This document shows positions 36,201 to 54,100 of a stretch of 64,000 nucleotides of DNA, piece by piece. Below the pieces are notes generated by a model that was not told the DNA's origin, made no database searches, and was given only the letters and a program-made list of their open reading frames with translations. Origin of the DNA: Phalacrocorax aristotelis (taxonomy: Eukaryota; Chordata; Aves; Suliformes; Phalacrocoracidae). The position numbers and the translations under genes are program-made. The stretch covers positions 25,744,797 through 25,808,796 of the forward strand of contig NC_134285.1 of assembly GCF_949628215.1 (NCBI RefSeq). Reading direction: 5' to 3'. The stretch's first letter is position 1; each line of letters opens with the position of its first letter.

Positions 36201-39200
36201 CCCACCATGGCTGTTAGCAGAGGGTCTGAGCCCAAAACCCATCAGTGCCTGGGAGCCGCAACCACTGTGCTGTAAGGTCCCTGACCATGCACACAGACTG
36301 CTGTCTACCAAGCAGCCACTGCATTTTTCATCACCATGTGTCCTGCTCCAAAATCCAAACTGCCTGGCATTGACACTGGAAAACACACCCCTAGACATAG
36401 ATGCTTCTGCTCATCTCTGGCTCTAATTACGTACATGCACTTTTGCTCCTGGAAGTCCAACATGAACCAAAAGCAGCTTGCCAAAAGAAGGGGATCCAAG
36501 ATGAAGAGACAGTCCTGGGATGGCCACCACATGAAGGTGGCTGGAGAGAACAGATATTTACTCAGCTCTACCTGGCCTCTCAGAAATTCCTCCTGCCAGG
36601 AGGTGGCTTTGGTTTTCATACGGCAGCCATCCTCCCCAAGCCAGATCCATCATCCATCTGCTGAGGACTCAGGATTGTCCCGCGCCAGGAGCTGTCACAG
36701 CAGCCACCAGCAGCATTACTGCCATATTGCGCTGCAACACCCAGCAGTCTGAAATCTGTGATTGTCACTACATGTGGTCTCGTGGGCCAATTCACCTGCA
36801 GCGTCAGGGGACACCGGTTGGCACCTCGAGCAGGGTGCTCCAGCCAGCAGAGCCCTGGGGACCTGACCTGCTGCAGTGGGCTGGGGACAGGGCTGAAGGG
36901 TGCCTAGTATAGATGGGCACCAAAGTGCTGGGCAAGAGCTCCTGGATGGCTGCAGGGACCCACATATTTAAAACACCAGAAAAGGGGCTGATCTGCAGTA
37001 TTTAGGTACATTATAAAGCTTTTTATATGAACTAATAATTGCACCATTAACCAGGTGCCTGAAGGAGCAGAGAAATGCCTGCTCCAGCATGACTCTATGG
37101 CCCCAAACACACAGAAACCCTCAGCCCAGCCGTTGCCTTCTCTCCGTCCCATCACCACAGGGTTTGCCTGTGCAGCCGGTTCCTCAAAGGTCTCCAGACT
37201 GGGGCAACGTGTCTTGGTGCAGCTCGAACCCCAGCAGCACAGCACCCATCTCACCACTGCTCTCCCTCCCCCAGACATGGGAACAGAGATAAACCAGCCC
37301 CACGAGACCTCCCCACCACTTCCTGGCGCACTGGGTTTCCTCCAGCGAATCTCAGGCTCCTTCACCAACACGCCGTCGGAGCTTTTATTTATTTCTCTTG
37401 CCATTTATCCAGTCTGAACTGATCCTGTTTCAAAGGTCAATTTGCTGCACACCAAAACATTTGCCAAGCCAACATCTGCAGCCATTCCCCTGAACTGAGC
37501 GGATCCTGAAGCAAGGATGCAGGCTACCACCTTTTGGCATAACCAAAAAGATTTCACATTATTCATTTATGTTAATTAAGCAAAGCGATAAGGTTTCTTC
37601 TGCATTAGACCCAATTATCAAACTTACAGATTTGCAGATAATTCACTTATCTAAGCTTTCATATGACTTTCAGATGTAGTCTTCTTTTTGGTTTTGGTCT
37701 GGATTTAATGCTAGCAAAATTTATTGCAATTACAGAGTGATTAACAAACCTACCAGGTTTGGGTTGTTTTTCTTCCAAAACCCCAACCAGAATAAGAGGG
37801 CCCAGACACAGACGGAGTTAAATAGCCACTCATGAATGTGAGGAGCTGTGAAGGACCCCCAGGCTGAATACAGCAGTCGCAACACCAGATCTCACCAGGG
37901 AAAAGCAAAGATCCATCTACAGGTAATTCCAAACAGAAAAAAACGAAGCTAATTTCAAAGGGAAGGTCTCTTGCAGGGTACTGCTATACCTCGCAAGCTG
38001 CAAGATGAAGAATGATGCACTTACTGAGCTGTTCGCACTCCCAGGATACTTCACCACAGACATGCACACGGCTGACTGAAAAGACGATCCTCTCCCTGCA
38101 AACAGCTTCTGGCCCTTCTCACCTATGGGATCTCAAGACATTATTGTGGAAACTGGGAACGAGCTGCTGCCAGCCTGCCTCTGTCATTGATGCCAGCCCC
38201 ATCCACTGGCCTCAGAGGGTATGCAGGGTTCAGGGATGCTGAGTGGTACCCACCCCAGCATCCCACCGGGGCTCGACGCTCGGGGTCAGCCCCAGCATTC
38301 CAGGGTTGCAGAGCATTGCTCTGAAGCCACAGCTTCAGACTGCCAAAGGTGGCCATTAGTTCTCCAGAAAGATACTTTCGTACAACATCCTTTGTGCCAA
38401 GCTTTGCCTAGGCTGCCCCAAATCTCTGGCTTTGGGTAACCCTTCCACGTGGTCACCAGAGTCCAAACCCTGGGTGCTGGTGACATCTCAGTACGTGACA
38501 GCACCCAGCTGTGGCTCCAGCTGGTCCTCTCTCCAGCAGTCCCATACCTATAGAATACGTAGTGCCCCATATGACCTTAGAGTGCTTAAATATCAGCAGG
38601 ATTAAGCCTAATGCACTGATGCAGTCCAGCATGCCTCAGGCTCCGTGCCCACACAGGCATCTGGGCGCATAGCCACATGTCCCCTGCTGAGCTCCATCAC
38701 CTCAACCTACTTCCTGTGCCCCTGGGTCCTCCACAGTGTTGGGGGATTCCCTGCAGTGAAAAGGGCCAAAGAAGGTACCAGCTGCACCTTTGGAGACCTT
38801 GGTGATGGTGTTCTCTTGGGCTGAGCTCTAGGAAGGTGTGCTGAGCCTGTTTCCCAAAGCAGAACATGGGGCTGAAGTGCTGGGCCTCAAGGTCCATCGG
38901 TCTCAGACTGCCGACACACCCAGGACCTTGCCTCACTGGTGCATTTTTGCACCCTGCCATGGGCGAGTATATCACTAAACTCATCCTTTTCCATTTGCAG
39001 TACGTATTGGGGATTGATTTAGCTGGTTTTGAAGTAGAATGAATTCAGTAAATGACTAACATGGAGGCAAAAGCTGAAGCTGTACAAGGCAGAGAGGCTT
39101 TGCATGGGCAGGGCAGCCTGGCTGCGGCTGCCTTCATGTCTGGGCAGGCAGTAGCAGGCAAGGAGACAAGCACCAAGTCCCCCACGAGGTCCCAAGCTCC

Positions 39201-39499
39201 TCTCCATCACTCAGGGCCCAGGGCTGTGCACCACTGCACCCGCTCTTGCCAGCAACGGTGGCTATGCCCCGCCAGGCTGCTCTGCCAGGTGCTGCTGGCA
39301 CTTGGTCGCATCTTGCCCATCCCAGGGACCTCTTACCCTGCAGCTCCTGGCCCTGCCAATGTTGGCCCAGACACTCCATTTCACATGGCTGTGGCAGCAA
39401 AAGGTCTGCAGCAGCTTATCCCAGTGCAGGAGAGATGAGCGATGCCTCCCTTTCTCCCCGCACCCCTCCAAAGCAAAAGCAGCCCCACCAAAATCTTAC
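33226..39499. other. Upstream region of NLRC3, no supported gene
   Basis: Open frames on both strands are short, lack domains and have no consistent splice chain. An AT-rich block at about 37540-37760 stands out from the GC-rich surroundings. The region may contain non-coding 5' exons and regulatory elements of NLRC3, but none is proven. Confidence 0.4.
37559..37576. repeat. 18-bp motif, copy 1
   Basis: TTATTCATTTATGTTAAT occurs here and again at 40726-40743, both times shortly after TTTCACA. It is an AT-rich homeodomain- or forkhead-like sequence inside GC-rich DNA. Its function is unknown. Confidence 0.6.
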
Positions 39500-39612
39500 C
39501 TTGGCCTTGTGTTGCCTTCCCCAGGTCTGCGTGGGAGCAGGAAAGCAGAGAGGGCATCCTTGTTGAGGCGGGAGGATGCAGTCTCCCCAGGCCCCCGCTC
39601 AGCCTTTTATCC
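39500..39612 (-). promoter_or_regulatory. Possible TATA promoter and first exon of NLRC3
   Basis: On the minus strand, ATAAAAGG (plus 39603-39610) lies about 30 bp before a stretch ending in the consensus donor GCCAAG|GTAAGATT at 39500. This is the arrangement of a core promoter plus an untranslated first exon of about 75-80 nt. It points toward NLRC3. An ATG inside would open an out-of-frame upstream ORF. No transcript data are available. Confidence 0.3.
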
Positions 39613-41239
39613 CCAGAGCTTTGCTTCCTCCTCCCTTGGATGCTGAAGTTCAAGGTAGAAAATGGAAGCCCCTCCAGCTGGCGGCCCGTGCCCCTGGGGG
39701 ACCTGCAGAGACGATAGGACCCAGCGGCCGGGGTGATGCTCAGGGCAGCACCTGGGGAAGGTGGATCCAGCTTCCCCAGCTGCCCGCTGCCACTGCTTCC
39801 AGCCTAGTGGCTTTTTCTCTCAGTTTGCTCCTCGCCCCTTCCTGCGCCGCAGGTCTCGCTCAATCTTCCTTCCTGTTACTGCAGGGCTGCTGCCTATGCA
39901 AATCAATGTGACTTATCTGCTGAAAACAGCAGTGCATGGTAACCACCCGTAGCCTGTATGACGCCCTGACAGTGGGCTCTGTCCTGGGGGGATGCTCGGT
40001 GCACGGCTGTTTCCCCAGCCACGGCTGCTTTCTCCCAGGAGAGCCACAAAACCAGGCAGACCAACATCCAAATTACACCAAATTCCCTCAAAGCAAAACA
40101 CACACTCGCCCCAGCCTGGGAGAGACGAGAGGTTTTACTGCATATCCCCCTCACTAGCCAGGAATGGGGGCGATCCCATGGAACAGGCTGGTGTTGCAAC
40201 AGCTCTGCCCATTGCTGGGCCATGCATGGAAACATTTCCATGAGTAAATACAAGTTGTATCTTGAAAGAGCAGAATAAAGGGGCAGGAATAAACACCCTT
40301 TCCTCCAAAACCATTTTTCTGCCAGTGCTGAATGCTTTCTTGATTATGAGTTTATCTCGAAAAAGGTGGTTCGCATCACACCAAGGAGCACTGCATCTGC
40401 ACATGAGGAGCCAGAGCCACCGGGCAGCAGTGGGACTAGAGGGATCCCCCCTCCCCAGTGACTGCTCTGGGCAGTGCGTCTGCCCGGGTTTGCTCTCTCC
40501 CGGTCCTACGGCTGCGCCTGGTAAAGGATTACAACCTTTCCTCTCCCAAGTGTAAGGTGTCTGTTGGTGATTTCCTACCCTGTCAGGATGCTGGTTTCAA
40601 GAGGAGATGGCATCTGGGAAGTCCCATCAGCTGTCACCTTCCCAATAAGCTGTAGCTAAAGGTCCCTCACATCAGAAATGACGGTGCAGAAGTCTCAGTC
40701 GGGGCTGTACCTCCTGCTTTCACAATTATTCATTTATGTTAATGAATGCGACTGAATTATTTCTTTGCAAATGTTTATAACATGTCCCTCATGTATTTTC
40801 CAGGCTGTTTACTTGATTCAAACCCAAATTTCCCAACATACTTACAGAGTTCAGCCTACGGAGTTCCCAGCAGGATGAGTTTAGCCCATCCCTTAGCGAA
40901 CACAGCCCCTAACCAGCCCAGTGAAGGCATCTCTAACCAGCCTGGTGAAGCTCGTGGGGTGACACAGAACTCACGGGGGTGGCTTGAAAAGCCCCAGAGA
41001 CAACTTTGCTCGCTTTGACTCACCTGGGTTCCCGGCAAGGGGGTGATGAGGGACCCTTCCCCATGCTCAGCCCAGCGCAGAAGTAATTCGCCTGGGGATA
41101 ACAAACAGTCCCAATGCCAGATAAAGCAGGGGGATATTCCTTGGGAACAGCTGGGTTTCCACACCAAGGGAACGTGCAAAGCATGTTACTGGAGGACCCG
41201 CAACCCTCCTGCTATTGCAGCACCTGGGTCTACAAGCCT
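39613..41239. other. Intergenic, between NLRC3 upstream region and the NMRAL1 relic
   Basis: There is no supported gene here. The second copy of the 18-bp AT-rich motif lies at 40726-40743. GC content rises toward the CpG-rich stretch at about 41240. Confidence 0.4.
40726..40743. repeat. 18-bp motif, copy 2
   Basis: Exact second copy of TTATTCATTTATGTTAAT, about 3.17 kb from the first and in the same orientation, again shortly after TTTCACA. The sequences beyond it diverge, so it is not an obvious long duplication. Confidence 0.6.
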
Positions 41240-45744
<4,505 letters not shown>

Positions 45745-46300
45745 GGCCACCTTCTGACCCTTCCCTCCTTCCTCTTCCACCTGTTTCTGCTGCAGGCAGC
45801 AGGAACTGGCCAAGGAGGTGAGCTGTGCTGAGCCATGCTGCCTTTCTGCTAGCACACTGGTGAAAGGCTGACCCTGCCAGAGCTGGGAGGAGCTCTGGTC
45901 CACATGTGTACCCTAGGGCTCTCCTGCAACCTGGTTGAGACTGTTCAGACCAGTGCAGGGGCTGTACAGCTGCAGGCAGACAAGTGGGAGAAGTGCTACC
46001 TTTGCACACCATCTTCAGGGCAGCATTTAGGGATTCTGAGTGTTTTCACATCTGTAGGGTGGTGGCAGCTTGTTTTCCGAGGATCACTCTCTTCCCTAGG
46101 CAGCTCTGAGCGCACAGCACCACTTGCTGGGCTGAACGTTTTCCTCTTACTGGGGGAGGGAAAGGGCATGATAGACAAGGTCAGAAGAGTAGACAAGGCA
46201 ACAAAGGCACAGCACATGTTAAATATTTTTATGAAGTCCATATTATTTACATGGATACAGAATCACTTTACAGACAGTTCAATCAGGCAGCAACACGTGC
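45745..46300. other. Intergenic between NMRAL1 relic and DNAJA3 3' end
   Basis: Nothing recognised. It lies downstream of both convergent units. Confidence 0.4.
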
Positions 46301-47276
46301 TTTATTTCAGCAAATTAAGAAGGGCAAGACTACACCCTGTCCTTGTTTAACTGGTTGATTAGTACAGGGGCTGATGGTACCTGCATGGTATAACAGCAGG
46401 CAACAGTAACCATGAAAATATGCACTGCAAGAGCTCAACTCCATGTGGAAGGAGTGATCCACTTCACTTGTATTCTTGCACATGTAGAGAACAATGACTG
46501 TTTGACCAATCACTTATGCTACAGGTATTACACTAATGTAATAAAAGACTTTGCCAGTTTAGGACAAAGGGCTTGGTGATAAACTCTTACCCATTCACGA
46601 GCGACAGCGTTGGTGTTGTAACTTTAGTTATTGGTGGGGGGAGGGAAACCTGAGGCAAAGTGCAGATTCCATCACTGCTCTTTGTGCAGGAAACCCCATG
46701 GCTGCCCAGGAAGGCAGGACAGCTGAGCTCTAACAAGCCCCAGCCCCAGGGAGGCTTCCCACTCTAAGCTGTGCAGGACAGCCAGGAGGGCTGGCATGAA
46801 GACAGGGTTAAAACTCACTGACCCACACACTCCTAGGAGAAAATAAGCAGTGCTGAGTTCACCAAGCATATCTAGCATTTAGAAGGGCACCTGAGTGAGC
46901 AGCAGCCATCTTGGACTTCATACAGCAAACTGCTCCACTCTCTGCTGAAGGGGCAATTTTTATTTCACATTTCCACTGTTTTAGGTTCTAAATAACGTTT
47001 CAACTTTAATTTTTACCAAAGAAGCTTCCAGCAGCAGTAGGGACTGTGGAGCAACCTTAAGAGAGCCACATTTCTGCAAAGCTGGCATTTTCCTTCATTA
47101 CCATTTCCTAGGACGGTTGGTGGTTTTGTACGATGACGACTGTTGGTGTCTCAGTGGTTTGTAGCCTCTCCAGCTGGGGTTCTCACTGTGCTGCTGACTG
47201 ACATCCTTCGCTCTCCAGAGCCTGCTGCCAGAAAGATTCATCCCCAACTGCAAAGATGGTCTGCTGCTGCTGGCTC
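46301..47276 (-). other. DNAJA3: DNAJA3 3' UTR candidate region
   Basis: Downstream of the short-form stop (47277). TTTATT on the plus strand (AATAAA on the minus) occurs at 46959-46964 and 46301-46306. These are plausible alternative polyadenylation signals. The sequence is low in coding potential. Confidence 0.45.
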
Positions 47277-47299
47277 TTAGTTTCCAGCAGAACGCTTCC
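47277..47299 (-). CDS. DNAJA3: DNAJA3 alternative last exon (Tid1-S type)
   Basis: After acceptor gcttcaaccacag, the minus strand reads GG AAG CGT TCT GCT GGA AAC TAA. Joined directly to the exon ending at 50393, the split codon becomes Gly and the protein ends GKRSAGN. Human Tid1-S, which skips the normal last coding exon, ends KRSTGN as I recall. This form would be 445 aa here. Confidence 0.75.
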
Positions 47300-48092
47300 C
47301 TGTGGTTGAAGCAAGAGAAAAGTTGAGCATTTCCTGACTGAATCGGCCTGAGGCATGCAGCATCCCCTGCGGCCCGCTGTGTGAGCGCACCTCCCCACCT
47401 GACTTGCTGTCAGTGAGCTGCGCAGAACAGACAAGTTTGAAGCCTGCAGTGACAGGAAGCTGAGCCCTAGATCCAAGACACAGGTGTCTGCCATAGATGA
47501 TTTCAAGCCTACCATGCTCCCTCACAGCAGGCAGATGCCAACTCAGTGGCACCCTCAGTTATAACACTATTCATCTGTGTGGCGGGAGCTTTGCTGTGCT
47601 TTACAACAGACTGATTCCTTCCTGGTGCTGTGAGCCCATGGTAGGGGCAAGTCCAGCCTGAGTATACTGGCAACAGAGGCTCCACAGGCCCACCTGTGCC
47701 TCCCAGCAAGCCCAGGCTTTACAGTGGCAGCAGGACTGCCCCATCCCAGCTTTACCAGCTAATGGGAACAGCCTCAGTGCTTTGAATTGGGTACAGCCAC
47801 TGAGTGGACAAGGCAGCAGAACTGTAGGGGAAGCCAGCAATCTCCCTGAAGATGTACCCAACATTTTTCAATCATTTTTGCTGCAGCAACAATATAAGTT
47901 AGTCCCTGGCTTTTTGCTCCAGGTCACAGGGGACAGCTAGGACTTTTCACACCAGTGGCTGGAAGGCCTGAGGCTAAGTGAGAAGCAATGCTGTGCTTTT
48001 GCTGCTTCTACCTCCCAAGAGGCACAAACTTTGCTTAGTGTGGGGGAAAGACGACAATAAAAGACGAGAGGCCTCCTACCTCGGATGGGGTG

Positions 48093-48196
48093 TCAGGAGC
48101 TAAATATTTTCTTAAGTTTGGAAAGGAATCCCTCCTTGTTCTCCTCAGCCTCAGGCCTATCCCCGCCTGCGTCAGTGCTAGCCGTGGCCCTGCCAC
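48093..48196 (-). CDS. DNAJA3: DNAJA3 exon 11, long-form C-terminus
   Basis: The exon follows gtttgtatccag. It completes a Gly codon and encodes a charged linker ([13 protein letters not shown]) and the end [11 protein letters not shown], stop at 48093-48095. Human Tid1-L ends FLSKLKKMFTS. Its skipping creates the short form. Confidence 0.93.
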
Positions 48197-51100
48197 CTGG
48201 ATACAAACAGCAAAGGGCTGCAGTCAGATACATCTCCCACCAGTAGCCAGCACGCCTGATAAAGTGAGAGGGTTATTTTAGATGGGGAATGGTCAAGTCA
48301 AGGCAGCTGGTTTTGCCTGCATCCTCACGTACAGGGCTGTACCTGGCAGCAAGCCACAGTACTGGACCACTTGCAGTGAAAGCACTGGAGAGCCCCGACC
48401 CCAGAAGTGGAAGAGACAACCATGAGCCCTGGTAACACTGTTCCCTTCCCCTCTCCCCAGCCCTCCAACTGGCAAGGTGATTCTCATGCCATACAATCAA
48501 GTCAGGGACCCCACAGGCTTTGGAAACAAGCACTTGGAATTGAAAGCCTGCCACTAAAACCAAGTTGTCAATCTGACCACAGCCAGTTGTGACTCTACAG
48601 AGAAAACAAAGCTATACTGGCAGTCCCTGCGACAATCTGTCTTCCTGTTTCATGGTCATGTTGTGACCTTTTAGAGCAAAGCAGCGTGAAACAATGCCTC
48701 AGGTCACCCTCCATGCAATGCTCAGACAAACAGTATCAAGGAGAAAGTGAACTCAGGCTAGGATGAAAAGGCTACGAGTATTTCAGAACAAGTGTCCAGA
48801 TAAGGATGCTTTCTGGCAGCAACAAGCATAACTTTCCTATATGAACAGGTTCTGAGAAGTTGCTTGGCTCTCTGAGAAGTGGCTACTGCAAGAACAAATC
48901 CAATCTGCTTTTCCTGCAGTAAAATCATCAGTAACAAAACCCCCGAATCTTCTTCGAGCTTTCTTTGCACGCAGAGAACACAAAGTCCAGCCCTCACCAT
49001 CCACCCCCAGCTGACTGCCAAGGCCAAGCTCAGACTGATGCAATGGTACGAAATTACGAGGCCTGTGGCAGAACATGCCTCCATCCACTCAGTGTATTTC
49101 TGCTTCCCAGAGCAAGGACACACTTTCAGCAACAGCCTGTCTACACTGCAAACTGCTGGTATTGGTTTTAATCCACCTTGCTGCTTAATTGTGGTAAAAA
49201 ACGGTAGATTTGCTTTTCAAAAATTAAGTTTGGAGAGCATTTTTTTCCCTTTGGCACATAAGCATCTTGAAAAAGCTGTAATGAAAGTTTTGTGCTTAGA
49301 GATCTCTTCCCTTCCCCCCGCCCTGGGCTGACCTTTAATGTTTACCCTCAGCAGAAAAGACTTAACTTCTGTGTTATGAAAGCATTGTAAAACATAACAT
49401 CAGTAAGTATTTGGCAGATGCTGCCTTCCAATATCCAGAACTTCAGCCTGTATTTCTCAGGCTTTGGCACATGTGGCAGAGAGGACCCGAGTTCTGGTAT
49501 CATTTAGCAGCTTTGAAAGGCTCTCACCTTTGCCTAGCTGTATGCAGTCACAAATGCCCTTTTTTGTTTCAAACATAGAAAGAAATCACAATCCAACCAC
49601 AGTAAGTTCATTGTTCCAATACATGCAAAGAAAAAATTGTTTCCCAACAGCACAAGACAAAGCTCTTGCTTTACTGTTCTACCATGTGTTTTTTTTCTTT
49701 AGCTGCTATTGCTGCCAGGTACCTCACCGCTGAAACTTAAAACACGTTATCGCTGGATCAAAATTTTTAATCTGGAGGAAAAAGAGCAGCTCTACAAAGC
49801 TCCCAGCTGGCTTCACTCCCTCCATCACACTGGACGCTGTCTGGATCCACCACTCAGCACCAATGAACATTTCTATCCGTGATTCTCCCTTATGCACAGA
49901 ATGCGGCTTAGAGCTACCATGACAGCAGTACCCCCCTTCAGCTTTCAAGGAGAAACGTCCCCACTGTGGTCAGAACAACGGATCAGCTCACACAGAAAAC
50001 TGGCCTGAAACATGTTCTTTTTCTAACTCTGCTCCTAAAATAAGTTACCTCTGGCACAGGGGCAGAAACAGGGAGTGGAAGGCTTTCAGCACCACAGCAA
50101 GACTCACCACAACTTGTCAGGACCCCAGAGTATCTCAATCCTGCTCTCAGTTCACACACAGATTTGTCCAGTAAGCAATAAAGTTTTATGGGAAGAGGCT
50201 ACCTCTTTGCTTTGGTCTACAGGCTATGAACATCACGCTAAAACTACGTCCAATATAACATGCTTGGCAGGTTGTGCTGACACGCCGTCTCAAGGTGACC
50301 TGGGCTCACCTTCCTCCCCAGAAACCCTGAGGAAGTCCTCTGCACTCCCACGCCAGCTCCACGGGGAAGAAGCACTAATTCCCACCGCTCACCTGATGCT
50401 GTATTTGTGACTCCGTTCACCGTGCCGTCCACGTCTGTCTCATCCTCGGCATAGCTCATCATTAAGGCTCTCTGGCGATCCGTCAGTCTCCTGCAGGTCC
50501 AAGACAGAGGTGTTGGTTACGGCTGTCTTTAGGGATGGGCGTATCTACATACGTCCTTAACCACCTCCAGCAGCACACACAAGAGGCAGCTATTGGAAGT
50601 ACAAGATTAATACACCTGACACACACTGCAAATCCCTATGGCGCTCTTAAAATGAGCAATCTATAAAGAATAAGCCTTGGTGGAAGAGATACGGTCCACT
50701 GCATTTCACCAAACTGCAGTGAAAAAACAAAGTGCTAAGAACCAAGTGGAGCTTGAACAGAACACACATCTGGTGGGGAGACCTCAGGAAATAAGCCCCC
50801 TTGCCGAGTGCAGCAATACAAGCTAATGAGTTTCCTTCACCACAGGAGCAGAGGGTGGCCAAGCAGTCTGAAAAGCAACTGCCATGGACTTCAGTTCCTT
50901 TACACTGTAGGTGTGAGAGCACAGACGCATTGTAAGCCAGAACACTGAATTTACATAACCGGGATCCAGACAGAATTGCAGATAGCCGGGCAAATCCGTA
51001 GGTGAAAAACTACTTACGTATTTCCAGGGTTTAGGATTTTTAGAGCTGGGTTGCCAAACAGTATTATTGAAAAAAAAGTTTACCGCACATCAGAATTAAA

Positions 51101-54100
51101 AGCAGAGCAAGAAATTAGTAGTCTTGACAAAGCAGTAAGGAATTTTCACAAAACCTTTCTGAACAACATTTTTTTTTGCAAAAAGATCAAGTTTTCACAA
51201 CATCTTGCATTAGCTCTACTTACTGAGGAACTTTTATCTTTATATGAATGTAGTGGTCTCCGTAGCCATAGCTGTTTACTTTGGGAATGCCCTTCCCACT
51301 CATTCGAATTCTCTGGTCTGGCTGAATACCGGGAGGTATCTATGAACACAGAGGGGTCACATTTATTACTCTAGTTTAACTGTATATATAGTCATTACAT
51401 TACATGTTCACAATAATTAACTACTTCTCCAGCAAGCTTCAAAGGAGGATGAGAGCGATCCGCTAAGTTCAAGCATCTGGGCACATTCAGAAGCTAAGTC
51501 AGCAATGACAGAAAAGCTTTTGAAGGAACGAGTAAAGAACCTCACAGAGTCTGTAGACCTTGGATGGGATTTGTCTGGCAATCTACCTGGCCCCTCCTTT
51601 CCCTGTCCCTACATGGCAATCAGAAAGGAGGTGAGACCAAGCAGGTCACGAACTAACTCACACTCAATCCTGCAGAAGTCTGAAACACAGTACTGGCAGT
51701 TTTTGGAGATTTGCACCACCTCTGCAGCAAAGGAGAAGCCTCTGCTGTCCCACACCGATTTATGCCCAAGCTCTTCCACAAAACGGTACTTACTGCGATA
51801 TTGATTGTCTCATACAAGCCTTGACATCTGGCTGTGCCTCCCAGAACAGCCTGTGCTATTGAAATAAGGAGATCCGAATGGATATCTGCTCCATTTCTTC
51901 TGAACACAGAACTTTTTTGAACCTAAAAGGCAGGCAGTTCCAAAGAGAAGTGAGCACAACACCATGAGGTTCTCACGGCAAACCGCTTTGAGAGTTCTCA
52001 CAAGAAAACATACCAGAATGCTGTAGTGAGACCCTTCACCATCCACAAACTGCGCAGCTAAGAAGCCTAAGTTAATGTTCAGTCTTTTAGAAAAACACAG
52101 ATCTTGAAATAACTGCAATTAGCCAGAGGCTTAGGAAAATGCCTGCTTCCTATTTCAGCAACTCCCTCCCCTAATCCTGTTATTAATTTATCAGTGTCAA
52201 TACAATTCTGCAGAGACAGAGAGGACACTGCCTTGGCCAGTAACCTGAACAGGGGAAAGCCAGAAAAGAAGAGGGAGGCAAGCACCTTTGCAGTGGCCTC
52301 GCAAGCTGGAAGAGAATGAAATCCTCCTGCACCACAAAAAAAAAGGTGCTAAAAAAAAAAAAAGCTTTCTCCTTGACAGAGATGCATACGACAGGATACC
52401 TACAGGAGAAGAGAGCCCCAGCTGCAAAACACATCCAAAGCAGCACTTCATGCATATCTGGAAAAGGAGATGTAACCTGCCAAGCTCTCACAGGCATTCC
52501 CACAGCCCTCCTCAGCGTGCTCACCCCTGCAAGCACACAGCTTCTTCACATTTCCAAGTCAAAAGACTTGAGGCATCAGGAACCTAACTCTGCATTTTGA
52601 TGCATGCTACTGTGGAGGGCTTCTTCATGGAACAAGCAGCGCCAATTCTTCACAAGCAGACTTAACATTACACCACTTGTTACAATGCAGATATTCTGCT
52701 ATCTTAGAAAGTTCACTCAGATCATGTTACCTCAGCTGTTTCAAAGGATCACTCACTCTTCCTCCTCCATCCCCCACTCAGTCAGGCAGACTTCCCAGGC
52801 AGTTGCAAAGGGAACAAGCAACCAACTTAAACAATGAAAACAATAACAATGTAACAGCACATACCCTGAACGTAATGAAAATTTCTTTCTTCCCCACAGG
52901 CATCCGAACCGTCTGCCCATCCTCAACGCCTGAAATCAGAAAAAAAGAGGGAACGTTACCTTGTGTTACAAGCCACATGTTACTTGAATACCCACAGCTT
53001 TTCTCTTCAGATCTCATGCCATCCCCAAAAGCCACCACAGCAGCACCTACCCATCTAGGAGCATGAGACACAAGACCCACCAGCACACAGCACAGTATCA
53101 GTCTCCACAGGAGCTGTGGCCAAAGGAAGGAGGTGTCAGCACACGGTTATACCTCTGAGGCGATTGCTACAGGCCAAGCAGGCTCATTACTTCAATCCCT
53201 TAGAGAATTCTTTAGGGAAATGCATCAGACTAAGGAACACCAGGCAGCCTCCAGAAGCTACAGGAAAATTACAGGCTGCTCACCCAGGGCGATCTCAAAG
53301 CAGCCCCACCACTTATTTTGTCCTCTAAGGTGAGGAAGGCCATCAGCACACTGTTTCCGAGCCAAGCTTTCAGGATTCCCACCCTCCCCGCAAGCTGTAT
53401 CAAGCACAAAGAAAAGACCCAAAGCAACAAAACCATTTTGAGTTTCACTCTTCAAAAGCTGCCTGGAAGGATCCATGCAAGAACAAAAACCTCAGCTCAA
53501 GAAGGGCAAAGCAAACATTTATATCCATGGCCACAAAGATCATCTCATTACTAACCCTTCCAATTGCTAAGCTATCAACCTGCTTTGCTCTTACTAACGT
53601 CTCTGCAGCAAAACTTCCTGTGTTGCTCTCACATTTGTACTTGGCAGGGACCAGCCATGCTGCGGAAGCAAGCCCCTTGCTGTTGGCCAAGTGGAAGCAA
53701 ATAACTGTAGTTACTTAACAGAGCACAACACACAAGTACAACACTAACCAGCTGGCACAGGAACCATCACTGTCTTCTTCTGTTTGGTTTGCCCCGTTCC
53801 TCGACATACTACACACGGCGTTGTTATGATGGAACCCCGACCGCCACATCGTCGGCATGTAGATCGCATTACAAAAGGGCCGGTATTTATCGTCTCCTAG
53901 TGAAGAAAACACAGATCATACAAATATTTGGTACCGAGATGGTACTTTTAATTTCCACAAAACACTGCCAGTGTCCAGCCCGGCACATCCGAGTCCCGCT
54001 AACTGCACCTGCAACCTGTGAGGAGAGCAATAGCCTTTAGCAAGCAGCGGAGCAGAAGACTGGCTCAGAACTCCAAAGAGAATGCAGCTTGTGAGAAGCT

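Noticed and set aside
35841-36398. 185-codon minus-strand open frame upstream of NLRC3
   Set aside because: Composition is not protein-like and no homologous domain was recognised. It was considered as an NLRC3 5' exon but no phase-compatible donor was seen.
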